A stretch of 64,000 nt of DNA from Globodera rostochiensis. Taxonomy: Eukaryota; Nematoda; Chromadorea; Rhabditida; Heteroderidae. The notes beneath the pieces are model-generated. The model searched no databases, was not told the DNA's origin, and saw only the letters and a list, made by a program, of their open reading frames with translations. Where the stretch lies: the NCBI GenBank assembly GCA_018350325.1, contig JAEVLN010000006.1:3334419-3398418 (forward strand). The letters run 5' to 3'. The position numbers and the translations under genes are program-made. Positions 24,601 through 44,400 of this stretch are shown here, piece after piece (within the stretch, counting starts at the first letter, position 1; each line of letters opens with the position of its first letter).

Positions 24601-25037
24601 CTTTATTCTCGTCAGATTGATCTTCGGATGGTCCAAGGTCTTTGCAGCGTTTCCAACAATCGTTATTACTTCCCTTAAAATAACATTTATTACATTTTAC
24701 CAAAATATTATTCATAAAATTTCCATGTAAAGTTAGTTTACAAAATAAAGGATAAAAATATTACTCGATAATTACAATAAATTCAAAGAAAAAAACAAAC
24801 GCATAAATCCGGCTGCCCGTACAGCCTGCATTTTGTTTGGCACTCTGTCAATGCCCTTGGCAATAATCTTTGATCATTTTGAGTGAATCTTTGCGATTCG
24901 TCAAAGCATTTGGCGACACAACGCGACAAACAATTTAAATAAAAATTTGGAAAATTGTGAGGAGGATGTGCACTGATAAAATTGCATAGAATGTAAAAGA
25001 ATAGTAAAAAGAGGTAGGCATGCTTATTGTTAAGCAT
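18614..25037 (-). CDS. Receptor tyrosine kinase with FN3-like ectodomain
   Basis: About 17 exons, start ATG at 25037, stop at 18614. A signal peptide (HAYLFLLFFYILCNF) is followed by a Cys-rich module (CLSRCVAKC, CQTKC, CWKRC). A long extracellular region of roughly 560 residues includes an FN3-like stretch near 24480 (TTIDVSWHQTSAPNGEPTKI). The transmembrane helix is at about 22490-22430 (GILCAVLLLLIVTIFFAYC). The kinase has all main motifs: GSGAFGSVYLGK, VAVK, HRDVAARN, DFG, GRLPIKW and SDVWSFGVLMFEIITLGGTP. The tail has EYAYLKLDAKKDYYNV, a possible phosphotyrosine docking site, and ends QNDKDDVDKMEPENVA. The kinase is FGFR/VEGFR/Torso-like and lacks a long kinase insert. The Cys-rich start plus FN3-like ectodomain recalls Torso-type receptors more than Ig-bearing FGFRs; this subfamily idea is inference. 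Two hAT elements sit in one kinase-domain intron. Confidence 0.92.
19550..19569 (+). repeat. 20-base poly(G) tract
   Basis: Uninterrupted run of 20 G in an intron of the receptor kinase gene, in otherwise AT-rich sequence. Could form G-quadruplex DNA; its exact length is prone to sequencing error. Confidence 0.9.
20052..20742. mobile_element. Non-autonomous hAT element (aaataggta words)
   Basis: Termini are perfect inverted repeats of 18 bp (cagggctggcacttttag). They are flanked by a perfect 8-bp target duplication, taaattac, at 20044-20051 and 20743-20750. The interior iterates aataggtac, aaataggtag and aaaatgcc and has no transposase frame. CAGGG termini and 8-bp duplications are hAT hallmarks. 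Located in a kinase-gene intron. Confidence 0.9.
20774..21294. mobile_element. Non-autonomous hAT element (cctcatttt words)
   Basis: 14-bp terminal inverted repeats cagggctcgcagat, with a perfect 8-bp target duplication ttttaaac at 20766-20773 and 21295-21302. The interior iterates aacctcattt and aaaagccacaaaatgaggct. It carries a well-preserved GC hairpin repeat at about 20904-20935. The same intron holds the element ending at 20742, so two hAT elements sit about 30 bp apart. Confidence 0.9.
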
Positions 25038-25114
25038 AATTTAATTTACCTTAATAAAGCGTCTCTATAAAAAAATATTTTTTAAATGTTTTTACATTTA
25101 AGAGATTTATAAAC

Positions 25115-25348
25115 CAGGGTTGCCAACAAAAATTTTGTGAAATAAAGACAGTTAAGGTTAAAAAAAGATTCTGGCAAAAATGCGTTGAAAATTAACAAAT
25201 TTGGCTATCTGTCTAAAGATTATTCAAAATTTAAAGAAGAATTCTTCATAAAACTACAGAAATCTCAAATAAAGGACAAAAAAGGACGTGCGCCCCAAAT
25301 AAAGGACGAATATTTAAAAAAAGGATATTTCAAATTTTGGCAACCCTG
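25115..25348. mobile_element. Small non-autonomous hAT element
   Basis: Inverted termini cagggttgccaa, with flanking 8-mers ttataaac (25107-25114) and tgataaac (25349-25356) that match at 7 of 8 positions. The interior iterates aaaaggac/aaataaagga. 234 bp, no coding capacity. Confidence 0.85.
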
Positions 25349-26187
25349 TGATAAACCAGTTGTTAAAAAATAAATTATCGTAACTTTTATAATCGATATT
25401 TAAAAAATTTCATAAATTTATTTTTATTATGGTAATTAAAAGAAAGATTATAAAAGTAATTTCTCCTTTTTAGAGCATTTCTGAAGAATGGTGAACAAAA
25501 CGGGAAATATGGGCAATGGACGAGAAGTGCGCGTTTTGTAAGGCGTTTTAATTATATTTTTTAAATTGATTTACTGAAGGAAATTTACTTAGAATAATTA
25601 CTAATAAACTGAAAACAATATTTCTTTGAATAATAGTAATAATAAATTTCTAAAAAGTACAAAAAAAATTTGTTTTTAAAATCTCATTAATAGATTTAGC
25701 ATGGAATACAAACAAATAATTAAAAACTATTTGGGACGGATTAAACATAATATAATGTGGTTGTTCTAATTATAGAGAACGAATTTTTCAGCAAAAAGTT
25801 TTAATGAATAAAAATTTTTACGAAAATTCACAAACCAATCAAAAAGCAAAAATTTTAAAACATTTAGGCTAACTACAAAAAATTAATAATTCTAAGAGTT
25901 TTGCTAAAAAAACAAAATTCGCTTAATTTTAAAAGCAAACAAACAAACAAAAATAATTAAAGGTATTCTACAGGTTGCATAACTAAAATTTTTCAAAATC
26001 AGTACATTAGACTTAGATTTTTAGGGTCGAAAATCAGTACCTTTAAAAAAGTCTCAAAATAGTAAATTTTTATTTTTCCGCATAAAATGTGAGTTTTTAA
26101 CTATATTTCTCCACATTAAGAACAATTCGGGGTTGGAAATTGCTCCCATGGGTTTTCGAAATTTTGCCGATTTTCAAAAATGCAATT

Positions 26188-26290
26188 TTTTTGCGAATTC
26201 TGCTTAGTATGGGGGTGGGGGTTGCCGGTGCCGATAGGCGTCGCTGAGAAAATTTTTGAATTTTCGACTCAATTTGTTAAGAAAATTGGT
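26188..26290 (+). repeat. Dispersed GC hairpin repeat, diverged copy
   Basis: Same flanks as the other copies (tttgcgaattctgcttagta upstream, cgactcaatttgttaagaaa downstream). The stem is weakened: gccggtgccgataggcgtcg. One of the less conserved copies. Confidence 0.7.
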
Positions 26291-26590
26291 CAAAAAATTG
26301 CGAATTTTCCTGAAACTGACAAACCAGTACATTTTCAATTTGTCATCTTAAAATCGGTAATTTCTGAAAATAAGTACAATTACGCATCTTGATTCTAATA
26401 CATAATCATTTAATCGCGCATTTTTTTAATAAATTGGTGGCTTGCAAGATAAAGATGACAAAATTGTTTCTTGCTTTCAAGCGATTACTCATGCATTAGA
26501 TCCCATGGAAGAACGAAGACTATGCAAAAGGAAGGATGAATTGATTTGCTCCTCTTGCTGCTCATCACTGCGCTCTACGTCAACTTTTCG

Positions 26591-26623
26591 ATGGGTTGTG
26601 TTGCGCACAACCAACTGATCGAT
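26591..26623 (+). other. Candidate alternative first exon of the K2P channel
   Basis: ATG opens MGCVAHNQLID and ends in phase 2 at a strong donor (cg|gtgagt). This phase matches the acceptor before the MCGISPND exon at 27191. Short and unsupported by homology; a competing candidate at 25488-25537 has the same phase. Confidence 0.4.
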
Positions 26624-27193
26624 CGGTGAGTTTGGCGTACAACGATCGACGACAACGACGACGACGAAGAAGAATTTTAAGAGAGGATAAAGAAAAATGT
26701 TAGAAATCAAAGAAGATAAATTTTTTCTAATTAAAATTAGAAAAAAGAACTAGAAATTTTGAAGAATTTAAAAGGCAAAATATGGTGAAAAAGAAATAAT
26801 TAAGTACAATATGAATAAAATTATTTGAAATCAAACAAATTTATTAAAAATGCAAGTTTGAAAGATTTATAAATTTTTTTTTATATTTGTAAATTAATTC
26901 TGCAATTTTATTTTCTGTGCTTTTAAAGATATTGCTAACAAATGTTTTCCGTATTTTACATTGAAATGCTTTCAAAAAATGGGTTAAATTTAATTATACG
27001 AAATTCACTTCTCCCGGCAAATTGGCACTGGCAAAAATTGGATTGCTTGCGCCTTCTTTGATAAATTTACTTAAATTTGCTAAATTTTTAAACTATTTTA
27101 GGAACAAAATAATCTAATTTTATTTTTATGTAAAGGCCAGATGACTCTAACTATTAAAATTCCAGAAAATTTAAATTAATTTTTAAAAGTTTA

Positions 27194-30100
27194 ATGTGTG
27201 GAATTTCGCCAAATGATATATGTAAATGGTCAGAAGCATTACCAGGACACATTGGCTTCACAAAACAGCTGGTAATTATTTATTTTCTAATTTAATATAA
27301 AACTGGCGCTATTTTTGTTTTTTGAAGGTTTTTCGAATTGCACTGCCACACATAACTTTGTTGCTAATCTCCATATTTTATGCGCTGTTTGGATGCATTA
27401 TTCTTAGTGCTTTTGATTATAACGGATTTGCTGATAGTCAACGTTGGGAAAATAGAACAAAAATGTTAGAAAACCATTTAAAAATGTAAGTACACGTTAT
27501 AATGATATATACAAATTATTAAATTAATATGCTTGGATTTAAGCCTCAAAAATCACTTTGTAACGAGTGTTATGGATGGGACAAATTCTTTTGAAACAAC
27601 TGAATTCAACGAAAATTTTAAAATTTTTGCCATAAATTTATATCGCATCTATGAACAACAACAATATCTGGTTAATAGTATTTTTAAATTAATATTATTT
27701 TGTCAAAAATAATAATTTCAAGAATGAAATGTCTCCCAATTTAAATTGGAATTTATTCTTCTCTACAACTTGGCTTGCTTCTATTGGTAAATTTATTTTT
27801 AAAAGTAATATTTTGTTTAAACTAAAATATTCATTTAAATAGGCTACGGCAAAAATGCCCCTCGAACAATGGGACGACGAATATTCTGCATGTTTTATTT
27901 GACTTTTGGAATTCCACTTTACCTAGTCACATTGGCAGACTTGGTAAATCTTTGAATTTCTTTCAAACATTTAAGTGCTTTAAAACTTCTTTTTACACCT
28001 AGGCAAAATTTTGCACAGAGGCCATCAATCGCTTCTACACGGAATGTATTAAAATTCACTTTCAATTTCGGCAACGCTATCGCCGGCGGAGTGCCGTGAA
28101 CATTTGTCCAACCGAATCGGATGATGTCATTTTAATTCAAAAAATTGACAGACGAAAGCGTCGGGAGCGAATTCGAAAATCAATTCTTCGGAAGAATGAG
28201 GACGAAGTGCCAAATAATTTGCTTTCATTTTAAAAAAATTATTTTAGATGGCAGAATTTTTATGGAAATATTTGGAGAAAACGCACTTTGTGGAAGTAAA
28301 TAATTACAACATTTTTCATATGTTCTTTTTTATAAAAATCAAAAAATTTACTTATTTTAGGTTCCATTTGCTTTGGTCTATCTTCTTCTTCTGGGCTACA
28401 TAATTTTTTCTTCTTATTTCGTGGCATATTTGGAAGATTGGAGTGTTTGGGATGGATTTTATTTTATTATTATGAGTGTACTTACAATTGGTTTTGGAGG
28501 TTTTGTAATTTATCTTATTTTTTTATTTAAAAATATTTAAATTAAATTTTAGACATCGTCCCAAAAAATTCCGACTTTATTCTTATTATTCTTTTCGTTA
28601 TAATTGTCGGTTTAATTGTTGCAACAACTTTTGTCGACATGGTTGGTGCTTACTACATTGATCGGCTACATTTTTTCGGCCGAAGAATGGACATCGACGT
28701 AAACTGTTTTTATTAATTTTATATTATCTGTAGGTAGGTACATATTTGGGTAGGACAAAGACCGGTTAAAAATCGGCCCCTCCGGTTAAGAAATGGCAAA
28801 AAATGACTAATTGTGCAAAACAAAGGGTCCCACATAGAGTCCGGACTAAAACCCAAAACCAAAAAATTTTTGGGTTGTTTTGTACAAAAATTGGACCAAT
28901 ACTTTTGACCAAATTTGTTTGGTCCAAATTGAAGGACAACCCCAAAAAAAACCAATTACAAAAAAACCCCAATACTTTTGACCAAATATTGTTTGGTCCA
29001 AACCAGGGATGGGCGCCGACGGCCTCAGAAAATTTCGGAAATCAGAAATCGGAATTCCGGGGTCTCAAAATTTTTCGGAAATCGGAACTCCGGGGGTCTC
29101 AAAATTTTTCGGAACTCGGAAATCGGAATTCCGACCCCAAAAAAGTCGGAAATCGGAAAAATTTTCTTAACAAAATTGGCCTATTTTTAAAAATTTTTCT
29201 CGGCGGCGCCTATCGGCACCGCCGATACCCCCCTCCACCCGCTCAACAAAATAATTTTAGAAAATCGAAGGCAAAAAAAAATTTCCAAATTGTCATCAAA
29301 AAGATTTTCAATCGGGACAAAAAAAAGTTTTAAAAATTGTCTCCTCCAGCATAGATGTTACAGAAAATCGGAAAAAATAATTTAAACATCGGGGATCTGA
29401 ACTACAACCAAACTATACCTCAACTCACAACCACTAACAACTAAACCAACATCAATGCGAAATATCGCCCCAAAATGACCTTTTAAGGGTTGAATTTTAT
29501 CCCGGTTAATTCCGGTCCAACCGGAATTGGGACTGGGGAGGTGGAGGGGTTCGGCGGTGTCGATAGGCGCCGCCGAGAAAATTTTGAATGTTTGCCTCAT
29601 GTTAAGAGATTTGCACCCAAATTAAAAAAAAACACAATTTTTTGAAGTTTCTAGGAGAATGGGAGAGGTCCGGCGCCGGGATTTTTTTTTGAAGATCTTA
29701 ACGAAATTTGTTAAGAAAAGTGGGCCGAAAATTATCGATTTTTCCGAAAATTTCCGACTTTTGCTCAAAATTTCGGAAATCGTAACTCGGAATTCCGAGA
29801 CCTCAAAAAATTTCGGAAATCGGAATTCCGACCCCAAAAATGTCGGAAGTCGGAAATCGGAATTCCGCCCATCCCTGGTCCAAACCCATTTTTGTACAAA
29901 ATTTTTGGTGTTCCAGCTATTTTTGTACAAATAGTACTTATTAAAATAGTGTTTCTCTTTAACCATATATTAAAAAAATCGTTTTTATCAAATAAAATTA
30001 GGATCCACTCGAATGGCTAAAGGCCGTACAACAGCGTAGAATTGAAGCGATGAAACGCGAAGCGATGCGACGCCTATTCGAGACGGTTACTGCAATGTGG

Positions 30101-31411
30101 CATTTTCGTGTACTGCCACCACCATTGACGGAATTAGTAACTCCGATTCCTGTGCAACGCATTAATGATAGTAATTTATGACAAAAAAAAAATTTAAAAT
30201 TGTATTTTTTATTCTATTTTTGTTTTGCCACCACCCCGTGGCATCGTCGCATTCCACGTAACCGCCGATTCCGTGACACTCAAATGGGAACCTCCGCTGC
30301 AAATCTTGTTGGTTGACCAAAAATTTTGGTATACGCTAAGCATGAAACCAAGAACTCCACAAAAATTAAGCACCTTGAAAGTAAGAATTTTTTTAAAATT
30401 TAATATGGTTTTTTTATGAAAAAAATTTGCAGGTTATTGACTATATTCGCCAAAATCGCTATGTTATTCAAGGCTTGAGGTAATATATGTTTTTAGTTAT
30501 TTTAATTATTAGTTTTTAGATCTTTCACTTTGTATGAGTTTAATGTTCGAATTTCGACCAATAATGGAACCTCAAGGCCTGCTCGATGCCAAGAATATAC
30601 AGGTAATTTTTTTAAATTTAAAATATCAAGAATTTAATTTTAAATTACAGAACCATGTACTGTGCCTCAGCTTCTTGAATTGTATGCTATAAGTTCAGTA
30701 ACAGCCACAATTACATGGGATTCTCCAAAGAAAAACCATGGCAGCGAAGTAAACATAAGATTAAATAAAAATAAATATTTTAATTACAAAACATTTACAG
30801 CAATATTTTCTTCTGTTTGCTCAAGAACCAGCACCGCAGTTTCAGTACTGGAGACGGTATGAAGTTGGGAAGAGCAAGCGATTTACACTTACCGATCTCA
30901 GCCCAGACACAAGGAAATTTTTTAAATTGTTTACAATTTTATTATGTTAATAAAATGATTGTTCGTCAATAACTATTTTTTGTTTTATTTTAAGATATGT
31001 TGTGTGTGTTTTTGCTGCACACAATTTTGGCTTTGCAGCAATGTCCAGAACACTGCGTTTTAAGACGCGTTCCTGGTGGTACCAGGATGACGACTCATCT
31101 GCAACAAATAAAGGTTCTTAAAATTTGGCAAAAAAACTGAATTCAAGTTTGAAAATAGTGATGCTAGGTTGGCCCTGCAAATTTATTTTTAAAATAATAA
31201 ATGTTTTATCACCTGATCACCCCACATGTTTATAATTTAAGGCAGTGTTTACCTGGCCCTACCAACACTGTCCAAATGGATGTATTCACAAGCACGGCGT
31301 CCAAGTTTGCGCGAGCCGAGCATTTGTGAGAGACAAATTGGTGACGATCAGGCCGAGACTTCTACCCATAAAAGCAGTTTGCAAAGCGGCGAATACCAGG
31401 ACACCATCTAA
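27194..31411 (+). CDS. Two-pore-domain K+ channel (TWK type) with C-terminal tandem FN3 domains
   Basis: Multi-exon gene, stop at 31409-31411. The first transmembrane segment reads [20 protein letters not shown]. Pore 1 has [18 protein letters not shown], then [21 protein letters not shown] long, very basic cytoplasmic loop ([27 protein letters not shown]) follows. The third membrane segment is [17 protein letters not shown], pore 2 has [12 protein letters not shown], and the fourth is [17 protein letters not shown]. That is the canonical K2P layout with GYG and GFG filters. After [13 protein letters not shown] come two fibronectin type III-like repeats ([20 protein letters not shown] onward; [19 protein letters not shown] to [18 protein letters not shown]). 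A Ser-rich tail ends SGEYQDTI. The 5' end is uncertain: the exon opening [11 protein letters not shown] is preceded by an acceptor, and two upstream mini-exons fit its phase (25488-25537; 26591-26623, MGCVAHNQLIDR with a gtgagt donor). An intron at 28710-30000 holds nested hAT-like repeats. Confidence 0.93.
29004..29877. mobile_element. Non-autonomous hAT element nested in another repeat
   Basis: Termini cagggatgggc are inverted and flanked by a perfect 8-bp duplication gtccaaac at 28996-29003 and 29878-29885. The interior iterates cggaaatcggaattccg and carries two GC hairpin copies in opposite orientation (about 29198-29235 and 29540-29575). The target is an older repeat made of ttggtccaaac/aaccaaaa words (28826-29930). 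Both lie in an intron of the K2P gene. Confidence 0.9.
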
Positions 31412-32782
31412 TCGATAGCAGTTTCACACTGAACTAAAATACTTTGGTCTTATATTGACTGATCTCTTATTTGACCCAACCTGACATATTTTATTTTTGA
31501 ATTTAAAAAAGACAATTCTTGATTATTTCTTCACTCTTCTAAAAAATATTAAGTAAAGTTCTTGTATTATTTTGGTAAAAATTATGTGGCCTTTAAGAAA
31601 TTTTAAATTCAATTTATGATTTTAGATTAAAATGCCTTCGAATGATAATAAAATTGGAAAATGGAAAAACATGAATTGATAGAGACTGAAAGTGTCTATT
31701 CCGGTACCCAGAATTTGTCTCGATATTCACTTTTACCTAACTTTTTGTTTTGAACGATCCTCCCCCCTTCCCCTAAAATAAGTTGCTTAAAAAGTCCAAA
31801 CTAGTTTCTAAAAAGTACTAAATAGTTTTTTCCTCATTCTGTGGTTTTGGAAAGGCTCAATGAGGTTTTTTTGAAATGCGGATTTTTGTGTTCTTTTGAG
31901 ATCTTGTGGACTTTTTGTGGTTTTTGCAAGGAGAATGAGGCTAAATTTTCAAAATGAGGTTTTTTGTGGTTTTTCAAAAGTTCGGGCGATTTTTTTAATG
32001 CAAAAAAGCATCACATTCTTCCAATTTTGGTTGTAACTCTCTCAACAAACAGAGCCAAATATTCAAAATTTTCCCCGGCGGCGCCAAGTGTTTCGGCTGT
32101 GCAGCCCTCTCCCCCTTTTCTTTATTTTATTTTTCATTATACCTATTGTCTCTGAGAAGGATAATTTCAAAAACTAAATAATTTAACGAGTCAAGGCCAG
32201 ATAACTTGTAAATGAATTTTTAAGAATTGTAGAAAAATCTACTTCAAAAATGTTTTTAAATTAATTTAGTTTTTATTTTCAAATTTTTTGATACATTTTT
32301 AAAATTCTTCTAATATGACACGCATTTTTGCTAAAGACGCCTGGTGCGAGATATAGGCCCTCAAAATTCTTGAGTTTTCACTTAACGACAAAAGACGGAA
32401 TTACACTTTAGGTGAGCGCCGCAAATGGCACTTTGATCAATTTAATTCTAAATAATTTACTTTATTTCGGAACCTAAAATCTCAACTGGAATTGGAATAA
32501 CCAAAGTTAACCGTAGCATTAACTCAAAGGGAATGTTTCTTCAAAAAATTCATGCGTAATCTTTATTTAATTTTCGTGAATCGTTGCGAAGGTTGGAAAT
32601 GAAAATTTTTTAAAAATAGCGTTTCAATAATTAGATTTGTTAAATTCAAGAATAAAATAATATTATTTTCGACAAAGATTAATTTTTTAAAGAAATGATA
32701 TTTATTTTTGAAAAAAAGGATAAGGCCTTTACCATATTTTTGACAGGACTTTATGAATCTTAATAATTGTTAAGTTCTCAAT
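31412..32782. other. Spacer between convergent K2P and DPYD genes
   Basis: Intergenic. 31840-32100 contains a fragment in the cctcatttt vocabulary of the element at 20774 plus a reverse GC hairpin relic (cccggcggcgcc, about 32075). Otherwise AT-rich with nothing recognised. Confidence 0.55.
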
Positions 32783-40716
<7,934 letters not shown>

Positions 40717-41400
40717 AATATTTAGCAGCAAAAATTTTTTGTTGTTAAATAATATTGATTCTTTTTTCTTATTAAAAAAAATAATTTTTAAATTTTTTTG
40801 AACAAACTAATATGAGAGAATTGGGATCGAAAAACCATTGGGAAGTCTTTCGCTGATTGTTCTATAGATAAACGAGTCGATAAATTGGCTGCAGTGACTT
40901 CCCACCAAATAAATAATTTTTGTTCGAGGTTGTTAGTAACGATTATTTATTGTCCACAAATCAATTATTATAGATTTTCCAAAATTAAAAAAGATGATAA
41001 AAAATTAATTTACCTACATAAGTTATGTTATTGAATTTTCCAAAGTTAAGAATAAAAGTTTAATGTGCACATATGTATGCTTAACTTTATTGTTATCCTA
41101 ATAAAAAATAAGAAAATTAAATTATTTGTATTACGTTCATACAATATACGACAGAAAAGATTTAATCTAGATAAATTATGGATTCGATATTGGTAATTTT
41201 TGTAAAAAAAAAAGATAGATTTTTTGGGTTTTTACTCATTGCGCATCTTTTAGCCATGTTTCACTTAGTTTCGTAATGGGTGGGTGTACAAATTTGATGA
41301 CATTTAAGTCTCTATCATCGAATCCATATCAACATTTTATGGTTTTACAACGATTTTTCGAGCGATTTGCTGAAGTGCTCAATTTCTCGCCTTCGTTTCA
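40717..41400. other. Spacer upstream of DPYD
   Basis: AT-rich region between the start of DPYD and the stop of the repeat-protein exons; presumably the DPYD promoter. Nothing else recognised. Confidence 0.5.
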
Positions 41401-44400
41401 CTATTTTCTGTTCTCATCCGAATTACTTTCATTATTTTCATAATTTGCCCAATGGTCGCGTGGTTTTTCAGTGATATCAGCGGATTTTTCGGAAAATTCG
41501 CTTGAAATTTTTTCGGGTGCCTCAACATATTCATTAGATTTGTCGACTAATTTTTTTGCCAATTTCTTGTTAAAATTGGCCTCGTTCTTACCCAGCTTAA
41601 AATTTAGTTATATTTAATGCAAAAATTTGAATCATTTATAATTTAAAAAGTTAATTTTTATAAATGACTTTACCATTTGCTCTTCTGACCCTTCGGACCT
41701 AACTTTTTTCAGATTGAATTTATTTTTTGGTGATTTGCCATTTGGTTCCTCGAATCTTTTTTCAATTTGATCTTTGTTTTCTTTTTTCAATTCAGATTTT
41801 TGTTTATTATCTTTAATTCCATTTAGATCGATTTCTGTTATTTTATTTTCTCTTTTTGAATTTGTACTTTTTTTCTCTCTATCATTTTCTTCTCCATTTG
41901 TTGTTTCTGATTTTGCAATTAAAAAATTAAGAACTAATAATTCAAAAAATTTTATGTTAAATATCTTAATTTCATTTAATGAATTTTATTACTATTAGTG
42001 GGAGAGTTATTCTATAAAATAGGAAAAATTTCAATTAATTTTCACAAAAAAACCTTTTTCTTTCACTGCCTTCTTCCTGCCTAACTTAATTTTCACAGGT
42101 TTTTCCCCGCCTGTATGAATCACAATTGATTCAGCATCGGGCTCAAGCTCAATGTGGTGAAATTCGTCAGAATCATCCTTTTTTTCATGAAGGGTTTCTT
42201 CTTTCTTTGCTACAGTGTTCTTATTATTCATTTTACTATTTTGATCGGTTGCTTCGCGTTGGTGGTAATTTGATCGATTTTCTAAATAATGAACTTTGAA
42301 ATGATAAAATCCAATAAATGGATATCCAAAATTTTTTTCCATAACCTTCATCCGATGCCAACATCTGTTTCATGGAAAATTTGCTCTTTCTTGGATTTTC
42401 AACAGCACCATTTTCCTTTTCAACAGGTTCAGAGCTCGTTTTTGACGAAAAACCTGCTGGCTCTGCGCTGATCTCTGATTGTTGACGGCTTTCTTCCTGA
42501 TTTGCCCGTTTTTTGCCAATTCTTCTCGTGCGTTCATAGGAAGAACTTTGGTTTTTTGTATATTCGGGTTCATTTTTAGATTTGTCTTGTTGTGAAACGT
42601 CCGTTTTACGCAAATGTTCTACGGATGCAACACTATTGGATCTTTGACGATTCAATAAACGTCGTCTATAAATTGGAAGAGAATCCTTTCGGGAATGTTC
42701 CAGAGCGGAATCATTTCGAGAATTTGTCAAAATTCTAGAATCTCCTGGAAGCGAGATCTGGCGAGAAATTTCCGGAATGGAATCCTTTTGGAAGATCTCA
42801 AATGTATCGTCAGCTTTGTCTTGTTCATCCGAATCTTTTTTTCCCACACTGGTTTCTCTCATTTTAAAGGGTGATTTTTTGTATTGACTAATTGAATAAT
42901 TTGCAACGCCTTAAAAAGTTAATTGATTTATTCTAAACACATTTTAGCTTGATTAGAAGCTTCTAGGACCGATTTTTAAAAAGTTCAAAAAAGTCGTCAA
43001 AAATGCCAAAATAGTCACAAAAGTTCAAAAAGGTCGTCAAAAATGCCAAAATAGTTACAAAAGTCTAAAAAAGTCGCCAAAACACTTGAAAATTTGGAAA
43101 TGTATCTCATCAGCAATTTTAACCAGTGATGAATGTTTTGAAGAATTTTGGAGAAATTTTATATGAATTTGGAAAAATTTATGTCCATTATTTCACGATT
43201 TTATATCCATATTTTTCCGAACCCTACCAATAATCCTCTTTTTTTTTGGGAATAGAGTTTATGTTTTTTGCCTATATAATTTTTAAATCAAATTAAAGTT
43301 TTTGGAATAAGAAAAAATCAAAATCCATTGTTTAATTAAAATTTGTATTTTTTTAACAATAAGAACAGAAAAAGAATGAAAGCTTTACTCACCAATAACT
43401 AAAATTTTAATTTTTAAGCAAATCTACCATGCTCTTTACTTTCATTGCTGTAATCTTTGCGCCCGTCCTTTTCATCGCTGCTGTTATCCCCAATTGTATT
43501 TTTGGTATCTTTTTTATTTTTCTCGGCATGAACTTCACGACTTTCATTACTATTTTCAATCACAATCAAACTGCGATCTGAAATTTCAATCCTTTTGGGC
43601 GTTTTTTGGACGGTTTGCTTTGTCAACTAGTGTTCGGCACGATACGATAATTCGATAATTATAGCGATACTATCGATCGGAGAAAATCCTAATATTTCAA
43701 AATTTTCGATGACGATAATTTATCAAAATTTTATAGTTTACATATCGAAAAATAGAAATTGCGATATTTATCGTGGATTCGGAAATCAAAAAAAAAATTC
43801 ACGCCAAGGATGGGTGTTTTGAGCAAAAATGCAAAAAACTATACATTTTTAAATTTTATTTTGGCTTATAACTAGAGACGAGATTTATATTGACTAAAAA
43901 CGCGAAATATTGACTTAAAATATTGACGCAAAAACCCCAATATTGACCAAAACCCCAAAAAGTGCCAAAATATTGATTAAAAAATGGGCTAAACTGCCCA
44001 AATCCGGTCATTTTATGCGTAAAACCCTGATTTATTCTCAAAAAAGCCAAAATATTTATTTATATTGACTAAAAAGTCGCTCTAAACTAAAATTTTTCGA
44101 ATTTTGGGCTTCTCTTATGATCCCCTAATCTACAAAAAAACATTTAAAAAATAAAAATCTCGTCTCTAGTGATAACTTATAAGTAGAGCGTGGATTGCGA
44201 ATTTCTTAATAAATTGAATTCTCAAAAAAAACATTATTCCTGACCAATTTTCTTAACAAAAATGTTAAAAATTTCAAAACTTTTCCCCATGGAGTTTGTC
44301 GGCGCCGTCGGACCCTCAACTGTACCTATATCAGAAATTTACCTCAAGGTGCGTACCAAAAAAAAAAGAAAGAAATATTCAATATTTTAAAATTTTTCTC

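Larger units (their letters stand above)
25038..26590. other. Divergent promoter region between receptor kinase and K2P channel genes
   Basis: Separates the minus-strand kinase gene from the plus-strand channel gene. It contains a small hAT element (25115-25348) and a repeat with cagtac/gtact words and a GC hairpin copy (about 25970-26400). A possible first exon for the channel lies at 25488-25537 (MVNKTGNMGNGREVRV, then a gtaagg donor). No other gene seen. Confidence 0.5.

Noticed and set aside
26489..26710. 73-codon minus-strand frame starting with a hydrophobic run
   Set aside because: The hydrophobic part comes from a cgacgacaac microsatellite and the rest has no resemblance; it overlaps a candidate first exon of the K2P gene on the other strand.
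28803..29333. 176-codon + strand frame in a K2P intron
   Set aside because: Consists of hAT-like element words (aaccaaaa, ggaaatcgg) and ends in a GC hairpin copy.
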